This document shows positions 52,712-64,000 of a DNA stretch of 64,000 nt, in pieces. A model generated the notes under the pieces. The model saw only the letters and a list, made by a program, of their open reading frames with translations. It did not search any database and had not been told where the DNA came from. This DNA is from Phylloscopus collybita (lineage: Eukaryota; Chordata; Aves; Passeriformes; Phylloscopidae). A program made the position numbers and the translations under genes. Every line of letters begins with the position of its first letter. Position 1 is the first letter of the stretch. The stretch is taken from assembly GCA_027886175.1 (NCBI GenBank), contig JAJNNQ010000002.1, positions 6,142,001-6,206,000 of the forward strand. The letters are read 5' to 3'.

Positions 52712-53694
52712 TCTGACAGCTTCTATTTCCTCTGAATTTACCCTGTTCTGTTTTCCTCTCTGCTTCCATTATGTCCAAAAACCTCAGGTTCCCTCTCTCT
52801 CAAAACCAGTCTCTGAAGATAGCAGGCTGTCTCTGAAAATAGATGCTTCTGCTGCATTTGGCAGGATTAGGGATTTTTTAGGGTCTTGGCCTCTCACACA
52901 ATAACCTGTTAACCACATCTTGTGCTATTCCCTCACCTGTGACACTCAGAAAACACATTTTTACAGAAAACTCAGAGCCCTCTCCCCCAGTTTACTTTCC
53001 CTGTAAGCTGCTCACCTGAGCTGTGGGGATGCTGTACCAAACATCCATGCCTGGGGCTGCTGATGAGCTGCTCTCTCCTCCCAGGCTCTGCTGTGTGGCT
53101 GGGTGGTGGGTGTGGATGTTGACAGTCACAGCTGAGCCCCAGCCTCCTGGGTACCCAGTTCAGTCAGGGTGCTGATCCCACAGACACTCTGCAGGGTGAG
53201 CTGCCAGCCTCCCCCAGTCCCAAAAACATGGGCAATCACTACAAGCCAGTGGTTTTCCTGTATGGTGCAGGTCACCTATGGACAGTCTGGGTTTGTTTTC
53301 TCCAGCTGGACCCTTCTCTTTGGCTCTGGTGTGTGTGTGCTGGGATGAGAGCTGTGACATGCCCAAGTCACAGGGCACAGCCTCTTCTTTCCCCACTCTG
53401 GTCTCCCTCCACTGTTCCAGGGCTTACCTGGCCCTTCAGAAAATTTGCTGAGATGCTAAACAAGCAAAAGATTTTATTTATTTTTTTTTAATTTTAACTC
53501 CACTGCCTGATCCTCATGTATCTTTCCAGAGGAATACAAATGTACTTCATCCTCCTGAAAATACCAATTGTCTGAAGAAACATCTGTCTTACAATTGCAA
53601 TCTTCCTGCCTGTTCTCTTGTTGGATGCTGAGTGCTATCCAGGTGTGTCTGATCAATACCTGCCTGGGAGGACTCCCAGAAATCCTTGGCTGGT

Positions 53695-54441
53695 TGTCTT
53701 GGTTTGGGAAGACAGGTGTCTGCCAGGGAAAGCTGGAGTTTCCCTTGGAATGGAGAATGTAAACCCTCTCCCTCCAAATTATTATGATTTTGTAATTAGG
53801 GGCTTTCAGGAAAAGATTTGGGAATAGGAATAACAGTTCTTTACTAGGAATATTAATAATACAAAGGTAGTAGTACAAAAAAACTAACCAAGCAAACAAA
53901 CAAAAATCCTAGAAACCCTGACAGAGTCAGAGCTACGACCTGACACCCTGTTGGTCAGGGTGTTGGAAGCAGTCCACAGTGAGTCCTCCTGGAGTGGCAG
54001 ATGTGGTTCTGTTGGAGTAGAGATGATCCTGTAGAAAAAGGTCCAGTGGTGACAAGATGGGTCCGGTCTTCCTCTGGAATCCAATGGAAAACCAGGATAC
54101 CTGGTGTTCCTGAGTTTCAGTTTTTATCCAGGTAGGAATGGTTGGCTCCCCCCACTGGGTGGAGCATCTCACAATGGGATGATGGAATGTGTCCTGTCCT
54201 TGGTGAGCCTTAATGGCCCATTAACAGCAGATATCCCCCTGGAGGGAGGATGGGTGTGGAAGAGATAAGAAACACTGCCCCACCTGGTTTTAACAGCTGC
54301 CCCATTATCAGAAGGCACCTGCCCCCTCTTCCCTGGAGTTATGAGGGATGGGTTATACAAGAGATAAAGAAAACATCTCCCCAACCGATTTCAACAGATG
54401 GAAAAACAGAATAAACATCTTTGGTTACTTAGCCCCAGACA
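53695..54441 (-). mobile_element. Solo ERV LTR, antisense to DPP6
   Basis: Read on the minus strand the element begins TGTCTGGGGCTAAG and ends CCAAACCAAGACA, so it has TG...CA ends. It spans about 747 bp. Flanking pentamers are 'ctggt' (53690-53694) and 'caggt' (54442-54446), a probable 5-bp target duplication with one change, which would fit an ERVL-type integrase. Within it, the minus strand has a TATA-like 'tggataaaaac' near 54121-54131 and an AGTAAA poly(A)-signal variant at 53840-53845 about 145 bp before the 3' end. The text is familiar from repeated songbird LTRs. No viral coding sequence flanks it, so the provirus has been lost by LTR recombination. Confidence 0.8.
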
Positions 54442-54586
54442 CAGGTTCAGGTGTTGCTGTCACCTCAGTGAGGGTGGGCTCAGCCTGGCCAAGGGCTGAG
54501 TGATGTTGTGCACCACAGTGTGCAGTGCTGCAGGGCTCCTGCAAGACTTGTCCTTCAGATGTAAGATAAAACACCAGAGATCTGAT

Positions 54587-54610
54587 TTTGGGTCATTAAG
54601 ATGACCCAAA
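54587..54610. repeat. Perfect 10-bp inverted repeat
   Basis: The arm 'tttgggtcat' (54587-54596) pairs exactly with 'atgacccaaa' (54601-54610) around a 4-base loop 'taag'. The next 35 bases repeat parts of the arm (gggtcatta, tttgggtcc). It lies 145 bp beyond the LTR. Confidence 0.7.
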
Positions 54611-55925
54611 TGGATGGGGTCATTAATGACTTTGGGTCCATAAAAACCCCACAACCTCTTTTCTTTTTCTCCCATGATGAATAACAGAAGGGTGCCAGTG
54701 GTCTCTTGATGGCCCTGTGGCATTTGCTGTGCCAGTGCAGAGCTCCATCCCAGCATCCCTGCACCTGGCCTGGTGCAAAGTGTCCTCTGTCCCTTGTGGG
54801 GGATGAGGGCTCATGCCACAGTACCTGCTGCTGTCTGTTCTCCTGACACAGTGTAATATATTTGCTAATCCTGCTGGTGTCTGGAGGCTCATTTATCTGA
54901 AATGGCTTAGAACAACTTCATGACTTAAATTTCTTTTATTCACCAATCTTCCTTAATCTTAGGGATTGAAAATGATAATTCCCTCGATGCTGGCTTTCAT
55001 CAGGCTGAGACTCATTCAATTATCTTTCATGTCTGTTGATCAGGACTGAAGAAGTTGCCTTTTCCTCTAAATCTGTGGCTCTAATAGACTGGAGGGGCCC
55101 TAACAGTCCTGACTACTCTCTTTCACTATATCTTGCTGCTGACTTGCTGCAAGTGAATTTCATAACCTTTTTTTGTGTACTTTTCATTCATCAGTTACTA
55201 AAATGATAGAAAATTACATTTTCATTAAAATATTTTTAGAGCTTCATTTAAATTTTCTTTTGTCCTCATATTTTATCACTCAGTTTTGCTTTCTGCTTTC
55301 CATAATCTGACAAATAATGAAAGCTCCCCTCACAGGCATGGTCCTGCTATTATAAACCAGTTTCTCCCCTCTGGTAATGTGGACTTCAGAGAAGCTTTAC
55401 TGCACTAAATTTTTGGGCACTGGTGCTATCTATGTTCCTGTCAATGGATGTAGTTCCTTCAAATCCTTTGCACTGCCAGCACTCAAATTTCTTCCAATCT
55501 TCTTGTCCACTGTGGTGAGCTGTTTTGTCTGGTACCCAGTCTGACTGTTTGCTGCTCCTGGTGAGGGCTTGGTGACTTCAAGGGACATGAGCTCCCTCTC
55601 ACTTGGGTCTGTTTTCTCTGCCTGTGCATTTTCTGACTGAATTCAAGACAGAGGAGCAGATGGGGTTTATGATCTCACCTGTGCTGCTCAGCAGGTTTTT
55701 AAAAGTTTCTCCTCAGGCCTCCCCATTCTTCTGCACTGACTCTGTACAGCCCCAGGGCTGATTCATTATTTCTGGTGATTGTTGTTTTTTGCAATCAGTA
55801 ATTTTTTTCAAGTGTGACTACATATCTGTGTCTACATTCACAGTCAGAAAATGTAATCTACCACCCAGACAATTTCCTGGAAGTTGAAAGAGGGGTGAGG
55901 AATTGGAAAAGTGAACTTTGCTGTT

Positions 55926-56095
55926 GAATCATAGAATCAGAGAGAGATTTGGGTTGAGGGAACCTTAAAGACCACCCAGTTCCCACCCCACTGGACACCT
56001 TTCACTAAACCAGATTGCTCAGAGCTCCAGCCATCCTGGCCTTGAACACCTCCAGGGATGAGGCATCCACAACTTCTTTGGTGAAGAACAGATGG
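55926..56095 (-). mobile_element. CR1 LINE 3' end (antisense)
   Basis: The + strand starts 'aatcatagaatcagagagag', then 'tttgggttgagggaacctta', 'tttcactaaaccagattgct', 'cagagctccagccatcctgg' and 'cttgaacacctccagggatg', ending near 'tggtgaagaacag'. This is a reverse-complement CR1 3' end, moderately diverged. Confidence 0.92.
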
Positions 56096-56919
56096 AAAAA
56101 ATCCAAGATGAAGAAATGGAATAAATGGCTGCATGCCTGAAAATTATAATTTTCAACATCATTTATACTGAACACCAGCCCCAAAGAAAGGCAGCTACAA
56201 AAAAATGAGATGCAGTGATGACCTTTATCAGCTCTGGTGACAACTATAAATCAGGCTACAAATTCTCATCAGCTTGCTGGACAGAATTCATTATAGACAG
56301 AGGCCACTGCAGTGCTCTCTGGCTTTGATTGAGGTATGTCCCATTTAAATAAATGCTCTTGCACTGGAACAAATCACACATTTCAAAACAGAAATCCAGG
56401 AATATTATTCATCTTTTGAGGACTAAGACCCAGCTAAACCTCACAGTGTTTTGTTTGGAGTATAACACAGATCAATTTGTTCTTCTCTTAAGCAGACCAA
56501 TTTTCTGTTCATTAACTCAGACACTGTGTTGATGGCTGGTATTGAATATAATAGCAAGATTTACAGCCCTAACAAATCAGCAGTGCTTCATTTTTTTTTT
56601 TTTAAGCATTCTAAAAGTACATGCAGCAGATTAGCACCTGCTTTTAAACTTGTTACAGTGTAACAAATAATGTGAAAATCTGCTATCTCCTACTTCCAAC
56701 CATGGAACAACTTCTATGTAATCTTGAAGTTTCATAGTTTATTAAAATGTTATGGGGTTTTTTTGGAGCATAAGGAGCAATAAAACTTGGTTGCAGTGGC
56801 ATTATGGGCAGTAATGTGACTTCCATCCATTCCTGCAATGTATAAGAAACAGCTTCACAGGCTCATTAGATTAATAAGCTACTCTACCTATGTTCTGAAC
56901 TTGGAGCTGAATTTCATCA

Positions 56920-56941
56920 CTTTTTTTTTTTTTTTTTTTTT
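56920..56941 (+). repeat. Poly(T) tract
   Basis: A run of about 22 T before 'cctgtaatt'. Simple sequence in intron 3. Confidence 0.8.
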
Positions 56942-59538
56942 CCTGTAATTAGGAAGTATCCTGAGAGCCTTACAATTATCCAAATGTTTTGCTGGCCATA
57001 TTTAAAACATGATTTTTCTGTCTGGAACTTAGCGTGTAATTGGAAAACATTCTCTGTTGTTGACAGAGGGTGATTATTAAAGCAGTAATATTTTTCAGCT
57101 TGTCTGATAATTAGGTAATAGTCTGTCTCTCAGTTTAACTTTTCCTGTTATTTCTGGAATGCCTGAAATGTTGCTGGAAAATAAAAATTCAGACTGCATA
57201 CTTTCCTTTTATAACAAATAATGCCTCAGACTTTGTGGCCTGAGTATGTAAAAACCAGATGTGTATGAAGCATTAAATCTTTTATTGCCTTACTTCCTAA
57301 ATTTTTGGCATAAACACTTTTCTTAAGGATCTGGACACAGAAGCTGGAAGTTAGAGTTGTAAATAAGTTGCTGCTGGATCACACCCCAGGGATTGTCTCT
57401 TCTGGCATATGGCCCAGGAAAAGGGCAAATACTTAGGGAAGATTCTAAAAAGCAGGCAAATTCCTCAAGTTGAGGATTCAGGATATTCCTTTAGTCCCTC
57501 ACAATGGCTGGTTCATGGGCTTCCTGAAAGCATTCCCCTTTGAGACATATAATGTTTGATGGATTTTTCTTCCATTTTTCTAATTCTAGTTTGGATCCAC
57601 CTGCAGCCCTGGCACCTGCTCTGTTCTGGGACTGTGACTGCCAGTTTGTTTGCCTTCAGTATGAAGAAATAATCCCTTTTATTTCTGTTGAACCTGACAC
57701 TGACTGGTGTCATCTGGTGCCTTCCAGTATTTATCTTGGAAAAGGCAGGGAATAAGCATCCTTTATTTATCTTCTCCATATTGCTTATGACTTCTTTGAC
57801 TTCTCTCCTAGCTCTGTTCAATCAGTTCTTTCTCAAGTTTAAGTTTCTTAGTTTGTTCAGTCATAAATTGTATTAAGTAATACTTTAAAGATAAATGCAA
57901 ATCAATCTAATTCAGATCCTTCTTTTTTTTTTAATTCAAGATAGAAGTTGCTGATAAATTTTATTCCATAATTTAAAAAATATGCTTTGAGAACTTAGCC
58001 TGTGAGTCTGAAGGGCTTCTGCTCTGATTTGAACTCTGAGAGTCTCTATAACTAAACTCTAAACCTAGTGGTTTTGAGAGGATCAACTGTATTGCAGCAA
58101 CCTTTTGCCCTTACAGAATCTGATTCATCCCAATCTCAGAGAAGATTTCTTCTTCTTCCACTTATGTGTGTATATTATATGGAGGAGGAGATTTTTTTTA
58201 TTGACAGCAATAAGTAGAGCATAGAAGATTTTCATCTGCACCTTCAGAGCATTTTATAAAGCTGGTTGGTGACTGTGATGAGGATTATCATCACCAGGTT
58301 GGAAATAAAAGAATGAAACGTGGATAAGGAGTATGCTGGGTCCATACACCCAATTTTTGAAAGAACCAAGTCTCAAACCCCAGTGCTGCCTTCAGCAGGT
58401 CACCCCAACTGGGCAGTGCACACCTCTGTTGTTACAGTGAGCTGGGTTTGTGCTTGAATGTATCCTAGAGGCTTTAAACTCACCTTGGACTCATCCCTGG
58501 ACAACCCATGGATGATGTTAAACCATCCACATGTCCCTAGCCCTTGTTACATCATGGTAACACTCCTGGGGTAGTCACTGTAATGGTGGGTGATGAGGAA
58601 TTGTTTCCCTAACTGAAACTGGAAGCAGAGGTTTGGTAGGATCCATCAGTTCTCAGTCTCAGTTTAACCAAGTTGCAAAAAAAAACCCATAACCCCTAAT
58701 CCTGTGCAAAGAAGAACTGCTGATTCCTTTAATGGCAGAATGCTTGGGACTTATGTTTTATGTTTTATCTGCAGGGCAGTGCATGTAAGCACTGATCAGA
58801 CTTGAACTTCAGTTTGTGACATCCCTTTATTGTTGCAATGTTTTTCATCCTGAACTTTTGACCTGCTACCTGACCCTCATTTGGAGTCCCTTTCATATGC
58901 CTGCCCCAGCCTTTCTGTCAGGCAGGTTTGTGTGCTTTGAGAGCTGGACGCTGTCTCCAGTATTTTTGTCCTTGTCCACCTGTCTTGAGAGCTGGAGTAG
59001 TCCCAAGGTGCACAGAGACAAGCTGATTTGCCTTGTTTCATGTGAAAATGGTTATTTTTCTGCATGTATCTCCTTCTGGTATAAGACTGAAGAACAAATG
59101 CCAGAGTTGTAGCACAATATGAGGTTCCAGAATCTGCTTTGTTAGAGGCTCATTTGCCTTTCACTTTCAGAGACTTCCCAGGCTTATTAAACTCCTACAG
59201 AGACTGTGGAACTCAGAAACCTTTAATCATAAGGAATGGGGGGTTTTGACCTCGTTTTCTACACTAACTATATAGCAAGCTGTGTATGTACATTCAAAAC
59301 AGGTCACTCTTGCATTCATCTAAGGGAAAGTGTGGCACAACAAACGTGTGACAAACACTAACCATGTCGTTTTATGGCTGTGCTCAAAGCCACTTTTAGC
59401 AATGGCTGTGTTAAAAAATACTCTGTGCTCTTCAGAAAGAAGCTCCCAGCAGTACTTTTGGTTTATGTCCCTAATTAGGTTCCACACAAACAGACAGTTT
59501 CAGATTTCCTTAATGACCTTTTGTTTTCCTCCTTGCAG

Positions 59539-59633
59539 ATAATGAATTCATTTATAGAAACCAGAATGGCACAGTGATTCTGAGGAATGTCGAAACCAAC
59601 AGTTCAACAATATTAATAGAAAACAAAAAAATT
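59539..59633 (+). CDS. DPP6: DPP6 exon 4: first beta-propeller segment
   Basis: The first two bases complete an Asp codon begun by the last G of exon 3, followed by 31 codons. Visible text is [19 protein letters not shown], then [12 protein letters not shown]. The human residues by memory are TEFIYREQKGTVRLWNVET and NTSTVLIEGKKI, so alignment is gapless. The pattern (FIY, a turn, GTV, LIE) fits an early beta-propeller strand pair. There are two N-glycosylation sequons: NGT at 59565-59573, where I recall Lys in human, and NSS at 59598-59606, at a site also present in human as NTS. Acceptor ccttgcag|at; donor att|gtaagt is strong. The exon is 95 bp, so skipping it would shift the reading frame. 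Confidence 0.97.
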
Positions 59634-61952
59634 GTAAGTATTTTCTATGACAAGTAGCTGAATTTCACAGCTGTCTTGCAGTTGGATCAGTAAAGCAGAA
59701 AATGACTTGGTTTTCAACTTCATGTATTGTCAAGGAGAAGCAATTCACTGGTAATACAATGGGCTATGCAGTGATGGATAATGTGAGATTGAACTCCAGC
59801 TTTTGTTATTATTCTGCAAGCTCAGTTTCCCTCATACTTCTGGAAAGTATCATAGAGAGATTTGCAGCTAGTCTTGCATATCATATATAATTGAAAGATG
59901 CATAATTCTCATCTCTGCATGCTTAATAAAAAGGACAGTTGATATAATTTACTGTCTGTTGTCACTCTCTACATTCCTCCATGCAAATACTTATTTTTAA
60001 TTTGTGCATTTGCTGATTTTTCTTGCCTAATGGTTGAAATGTAATTTCAGTGGGGTTTTTTTATGAGTAATGTTGAGGAATAGAAGTGAAATTATATTTG
60101 AGAGAAACCCTAAGAAATTGTTGGGAAGAAGTTAGTAGGTGACTATTAAAATGAATGCAAAGAAAACAAAGTCACATCTGATACAGAGTATTGCTTATAG
60201 TGATAGAAGTGTTTTGTAGCATTGTTTTTGTAGTAGATGAAGCCAGCATTGTGGCAAAAGTTAGTACATCAATTGTATTAATTATTTTTTAATGAGACAA
60301 AGAATTTATCACTGAGTTATCGTGGCAAGGCCCAAACTTAAGCTTCACATGCTACATCTAACCTTCAAACTTTGCTGTGTCACTAAGCAATCCTCTTTTA
60401 CCAGTGTAACCCCTTTCTTTACAATTCTAATGGAATGGGCTGGCTTCCTTTAATGTCAAGGTCTGTTGAAGTCAAATTGCTTCCATTTGGCCTCTGTTTA
60501 TTCCACTGGTTTTTAATTTTTGCCATTTGTAAGAAAGGACAGTGCTACAAGATAATCCTACATTTTCCTGCCATTGCCACCCTGCTGCCTGTTGTACCTT
60601 TGCTCCTCTGCCTTCTCAGTAAATACATCTGCAGGTCACCTCCACATTAATCCAGAAAGTCCCAGTGCAAGAGCTGCCTTTACACTTCACTCAGACACGT
60701 TTTTTCCTCTTTCTTCCCAGCCCTGGGGCAGAAAACTTTTGCTGCTTGGTCATGTTTTCCCTTCCTCATGTTATTAACAGAGCAGTAAATAAAGTCTGTC
60801 TTCATGCTGGCACTGCTGGTCCCCAGGCTCCCCCATCCCTCCCCATCCCTCCCTACACTGGCTCAGCAGCCCCTGAGATGTCCCAGAGAGGTGGTGGGTG
60901 CCTCTTCCCTGGAAATGCTCAGGATCAGGTTGGATGGGGCTCTGAGCAACCTGGTCTGGTTGAAGATGTCCTTGCTCATGGCAGGGGGCTGGACTAGACA
61001 GCCTTTAAAGGTTCCTTCCAACCCAAATCATTCTATGATGGTGTGAGCTGTCCCCTCTGCTTCTGGCTGTCCCCTGGGCTCCCCCCACAGCACATCCACC
61101 CTCACTGGCCTTGGGGAGGACTCTTCCCAGTGGGGTGCTCTGCCTTTCTCCAATTCCACTTTCAATTTTGCCCTGTGGGACTCTCTCAAGGACTTACATC
61201 TAATTTGTTAGGTGAGAGGGTGAGATTTAAAAGGCAGTTGGATGAGTGATGTGTTAGTGGCACCTCTCTTTGACCTTGGTGCCATCTGTGCCAGCAATGC
61301 ATTATATTGAAACATACTGGGAAGGAGAAATGGCTTCACTACACAAATGAAAAGCGGAGCTGGAGAAAGGTAATTCCTGGCAAGTCTGAGATACCCTGGC
61401 ATTTCTTCTTTTTAGCAAGATTTACAGTGCTGATTTTTGCAGAGCCCAGGTCAGGGTGCACTGGATCACTGCAGCATCCCAAAGCCTTTTATCTGGGGAA
61501 AACAGAATAGTTTTCCTCTGGGTTATCTCAGCTGGGGGAGGTAGTGGTGTCTCTATTACTAATTTACTCCAGAAGCTATTTACAGTTTTTTATCTCCTGC
61601 ACTGGACAGTGAATGCAGATAATGGGAGGGAATTAATAAATTGCCGTTTCTCAGAGTTTTCTGCTAACTACTACCTACATCTGCCACCTCACCAGCCACT
61701 GTGCAGTAAGAGTGTAAGGAAAATTTCAGTTTTTTCAATATAGTTGCCTGCTCTGAGTCACAATGGATTAATTCTTTCTCTTATAGCCCACGTAACATCT
61801 CTGGTGTTTGAAAAAAAGATACCATATCTTTCAAGACACTTAACTCTGGCACTATTCTTCATCCTGAGAGAGATGATCATAGCAATTAGTTCTAGGTGCC
61901 ATCAGCTTGAAAAATGGAGAGCATTTGTTTCAAAACTGTGTTTATTTTCCAG
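59634..61952 (+). other. DPP6: DPP6 intron 4
   Basis: A phase 0 intron of 2,319 bp, the shortest complete one here, with a gtaagt donor and a ttttccag acceptor. It holds a sense CR1 3' end at 60888-61039 and a small CCCATCCCT run near 60829-60856. I see nothing identifiable in 59640-60820 or 61040-61940. Confidence 0.92.
60888..61039 (+). mobile_element. CR1 LINE 3' end (sense)
   Basis: The order 'ctggaaatgctcaggatcag', 'gttggatggggctctgagca', 'acctggtctggttgaagatg', 'tccttgctcatggcaggggg' and 'ttccttccaacccaaatcat', ending 'tctatgatg', marks a CR1 3' end in sense orientation. It is truncated at both body and terminal repeat. Confidence 0.93.
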
Positions 61953-62027
61953 GTCTCTTTAAAGGCTATCCGGTATGAAGTGTCACCTGACCGGGAATAT
62001 GCACTGTTTGCCTTCGATGTTGAACCT
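61953..62027 (+). CDS. DPP6: DPP6 exon 5: beta-propeller segment
   Basis: This exon has 25 whole codons in phase 0 at both ends: VSLKAIRYEVSPDREYAL, then FAFDVEP. The human text by memory is ESLRAIRYEISPDREYAL and FSYNVEP. The SPDREYAL motif is typical of DPP4-family propeller repeats, in which a strand ends in S-P-D before the next strand. Acceptor ttttccag|gtc; donor cct|gtaagt is strong. The exon is 75 bp and in frame, so exclusion would remove 25 residues without a frameshift. The following exon of the family, which begins with a Tyr-Gln-His-Ser-Tyr type motif, does not occur in the remaining 2 kb. Confidence 0.97.
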
Positions 62028-62197
62028 GTAAGTAAACAAATTTCATTTCAAAATATACAGCCAGTGGCTAACTTCTTTATTTTATTTTTTTTCCTTTTCA
62101 CTTTTATGCCAGCAAGATGATATTTTAAATTAATTGTTTCCTATGAAACAAAGCAAGGAACTCCCCCCTCCCTTAGCAATTCTGAGAGCGTGTCACA

Positions 62198-62211
62198 CTG
62201 CCATCTAGTAG
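62198..62211 (-). promoter_or_regulatory. CTCF-like motif (reverse orientation)
   Basis: The 14-mer 'ctgccatctagtag' agrees with the reverse-complement CTCF core STGCCMYCTRGTGG at 13 of 14 positions by hand comparison; only the second-to-last base differs. It lies 170 bp after exon 5. It is the best of three such matches seen in the window, but occupancy cannot be read from sequence. Confidence 0.4.
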
Positions 62212-63544
62212 AGGAGAGAGGTATAAATTAGACCGTAGAGGAAACACTGTCATTACCAGGATTTTATAGCCTTCGGGAGGGGGATTGTAAGGACATGTCT
62301 TTGCTACAAGGATTTCTATTCCTCTTCTGTGAATTTTTTTTTCCCACAGTGCCATTTTCCGTCACCCTATAAATTTCTTCCCCGGAACAAAAAGCTACTG
62401 TCAGTTTCTCCCACAACTGAAATAATACATTAATTATGGTGTCACCATTCCCAGTGCTGCAGTTAGGCTAGAGCTATCACTTTCATTATAAATCCTTTTC
62501 TTCAGAGGGTTAGTTATAAATCATTTGTAAAAAATCACCATTAGTTTGCTACTAAGTTCTGGACTACAGCAATTTTTTTAAAAAAACTTCAAAAGGGAAA
62601 AGTGTAATAAGTCATTTTTAAATGATGACCAAAGAATCAAATGTGGGGGAAGCAATTCTTCTGCATGAATAATATTTTTGTCTTTCTCAATTCTGCTGGT
62701 ATAAGACCTGAAATGTTTGAGTGATAGCTATGCTGAACTGCTTGGATGAACTATAAGCCTTACATATTTTGTTTCCATAGTCTAGAATGTCACCGATTCT
62801 TCAAAATTAAAATAATTGATTCACTGACAGCTGTAATTGTTTTTTCCGTAATGTAAATAAAATTTCAGCTGCTAATCAAAGGAAATTTGTAGGTCCTTTA
62901 GGCAGTGAAAGTTGCAGCTCTGTTGCTCATCTGATTTCTCTGCTATCATTTTTGGAGTTATTCCTGACTTGGTGCTATGAAAGTCAGAAGAACTATGCCT
63001 GGGTTTAGAAGAAGGAGAAATCAAACTGTATCAGAAACTTGAGGTGTAATTAATAACGATTTTTACTGGGAAATTACTGGTGGTGTGACTTCACTTACCT
63101 GAAGCTTAGCTGAGCTCTAGACAGAGATGGATGAGGAAGTGTTAAGTTAATTCTAAACATGGGAAAGACAGCCTGAGGGTCACTGAGCAAGCAAAGCCTT
63201 TCTCTCAAAATTCCCTGCCTTGTGAGCCAGAGATGTTTTGTAAAATTCAGTTCTCTTAGTGGAAATCAGCCTTTGTCTGTGGAAGCCCTGTGCCCACTCT
63301 GCTCAGATGCACTGTGCAAGCTGGAAGAGATTTGAGGGAGGGCTTCCTCAGTTCCTCTGAGAATGACAGAAAAATGCCTTTAATGACAAAAGAAACAAAA
63401 AAAAGTCAAAAAAACCCACCCAAACCCAACAAAAAAGAGAGAAAAAGTTTAATTTCTGAAAAAACAGTAATGAGAAATTAAATTTTATTCTCAAACTTTA
63501 ACCACTGAAAGGACTGCACACTCTGAAGATCTGAAAGAAGCAGA

Positions 63545-63617
63545 GTTAAGGGGGCTTCTACAGCCCAGACTTTGTGTTTACGTTAAGGGGGCTTCTACAA
63601 CCCAGACTTTGTGTTTA
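63545..63617. repeat. 37-bp direct tandem duplication
   Basis: Two adjacent copies (63545-63581 and 63582-63617) begin 'gttaagggggcttctaca' and end 'gactttgtgttta'. They differ at one internal base (G or A). It looks like a recent local duplication. Confidence 0.93.
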
Positions 63618-64000
63618 GTCTGTGGAGGAGTGCTTGATGTGGGCAATGTGGCAGGAGGGGCATGGGAATGGAAAGGGATGGGCTGGATGTGCATCCTCTG
63701 CATCCTTCTCTCTGCATCCAAGTGCTTGCAGACCTGTGAGTTTGAGGTTCAGGCAAAACACTGAGTTTGTGGTTCTTAAGATGCCTGTCTGGAGAAGAGA
63801 GAGCAGCACACAGCCAGGTTCTCCCTGCATCACACCACATCTTTTTCTAGAAAGGAAGATCCAGGGTGGAAAGCTGGAAATACGAGCTTTGGGAACATTT
63901 CAGGATGTGGCAAATACTCACTGTAAGAGAACACTGCAAATTGTCCAGGCATTCATATATAGCAAGAGTTCCTGAAGCAAAATAGAACAACCCCCCCTCT

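Larger units (their letters stand above)
62028..64000 (+). other. DPP6: DPP6 intron 5, 5' part
   Basis: An intron of unknown full length that begins gtaagt and runs off the window. It holds a CTCF-like motif at 62198-62211, a T7A7-like palindrome near 62573-62586 and a 37-bp tandem duplication at 63545-63617. The frames at 63622-63975 (plus) and 63595-63840 (minus) overlap and look random. I see nothing else identifiable. Confidence 0.9.

Noticed and set aside
53474..54384. Several frames of 60-141 codons
   Set aside because: They lie inside or across the antisense LTR, which is non-coding.
60665..61046. Frames of 110 and 80 codons in intron 4
   Set aside because: They run into a sense CR1 3' end and have no protein similarity I can recognise.

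Overview
This window is vertebrate intronic DNA, most likely from a bird and probably a songbird (passerine). It carries a run of coding exons from one gene on the + strand, DPP6 (dipeptidyl-peptidase-like 6, the auxiliary subunit of Kv4 potassium channels). The bird assignment rests on repeated CR1 LINE 3' ends with the characteristic terminal motif around 'gattctatgattct', on two LTR-type segments that resemble songbird ERV LTRs I know, and on the lack of Alu, B1 or L1 type repeats. The repeat family assignments come from memory of consensus sequences; no search was run.

Gene layout: intron 1 (3' part) 1-28169; exon 2 28170-28284 (cytoplasmic juxtamembrane region plus the single transmembrane helix); intron 2 28285-35547; exon 3 35548-35646 (start of the ectodomain); intron 3 35647-59538 (about 23.9 kb); exon 4 59539-59633; intron 4 59634-61952; exon 5 61953-62027; intron 5 from 62028 past the window end. 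Exon numbers follow the human gene as I remember it. The four exons join in frame (junction phases 0, 1, 1, 0, 0) and give 128 nearly continuous codons that align without gaps to human DPP6. The first exon(s) and all later exons, including the rest of the beta-propeller and the alpha/beta-hydrolase-like domain, lie outside the window.

Repeats: eight recognisable CR1 3'-end pieces in both orientations, one CR1 reverse-transcriptase fragment (minus strand, 29930-30172), one badly decayed possible CR1 piece, one sense LTR-like segment (about 11141-11585) and one antisense solo LTR (53695-54441). Simple sequence is prominent: a 303-bp pure purine block at 43915-44217, two long T/G-only tracts (about 13207-13413 and 47742-47980), and uninterrupted A tracts of 46 and 51 bases.

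I saw no other gene, tRNA, rRNA, CRISPR array or prokaryotic feature. Almost all open reading frames in the window are chance or repeat-driven. One minus-strand frame (50070-51023) is longer than chance easily explains and is flagged. I did not find a previously undescribed system. The better leads are regulatory or structural: a weak donor after the transmembrane exon, a CpG knot just upstream of it, an extra glycosylation sequon, the H-DNA-prone purine block, and the antisense LTR.
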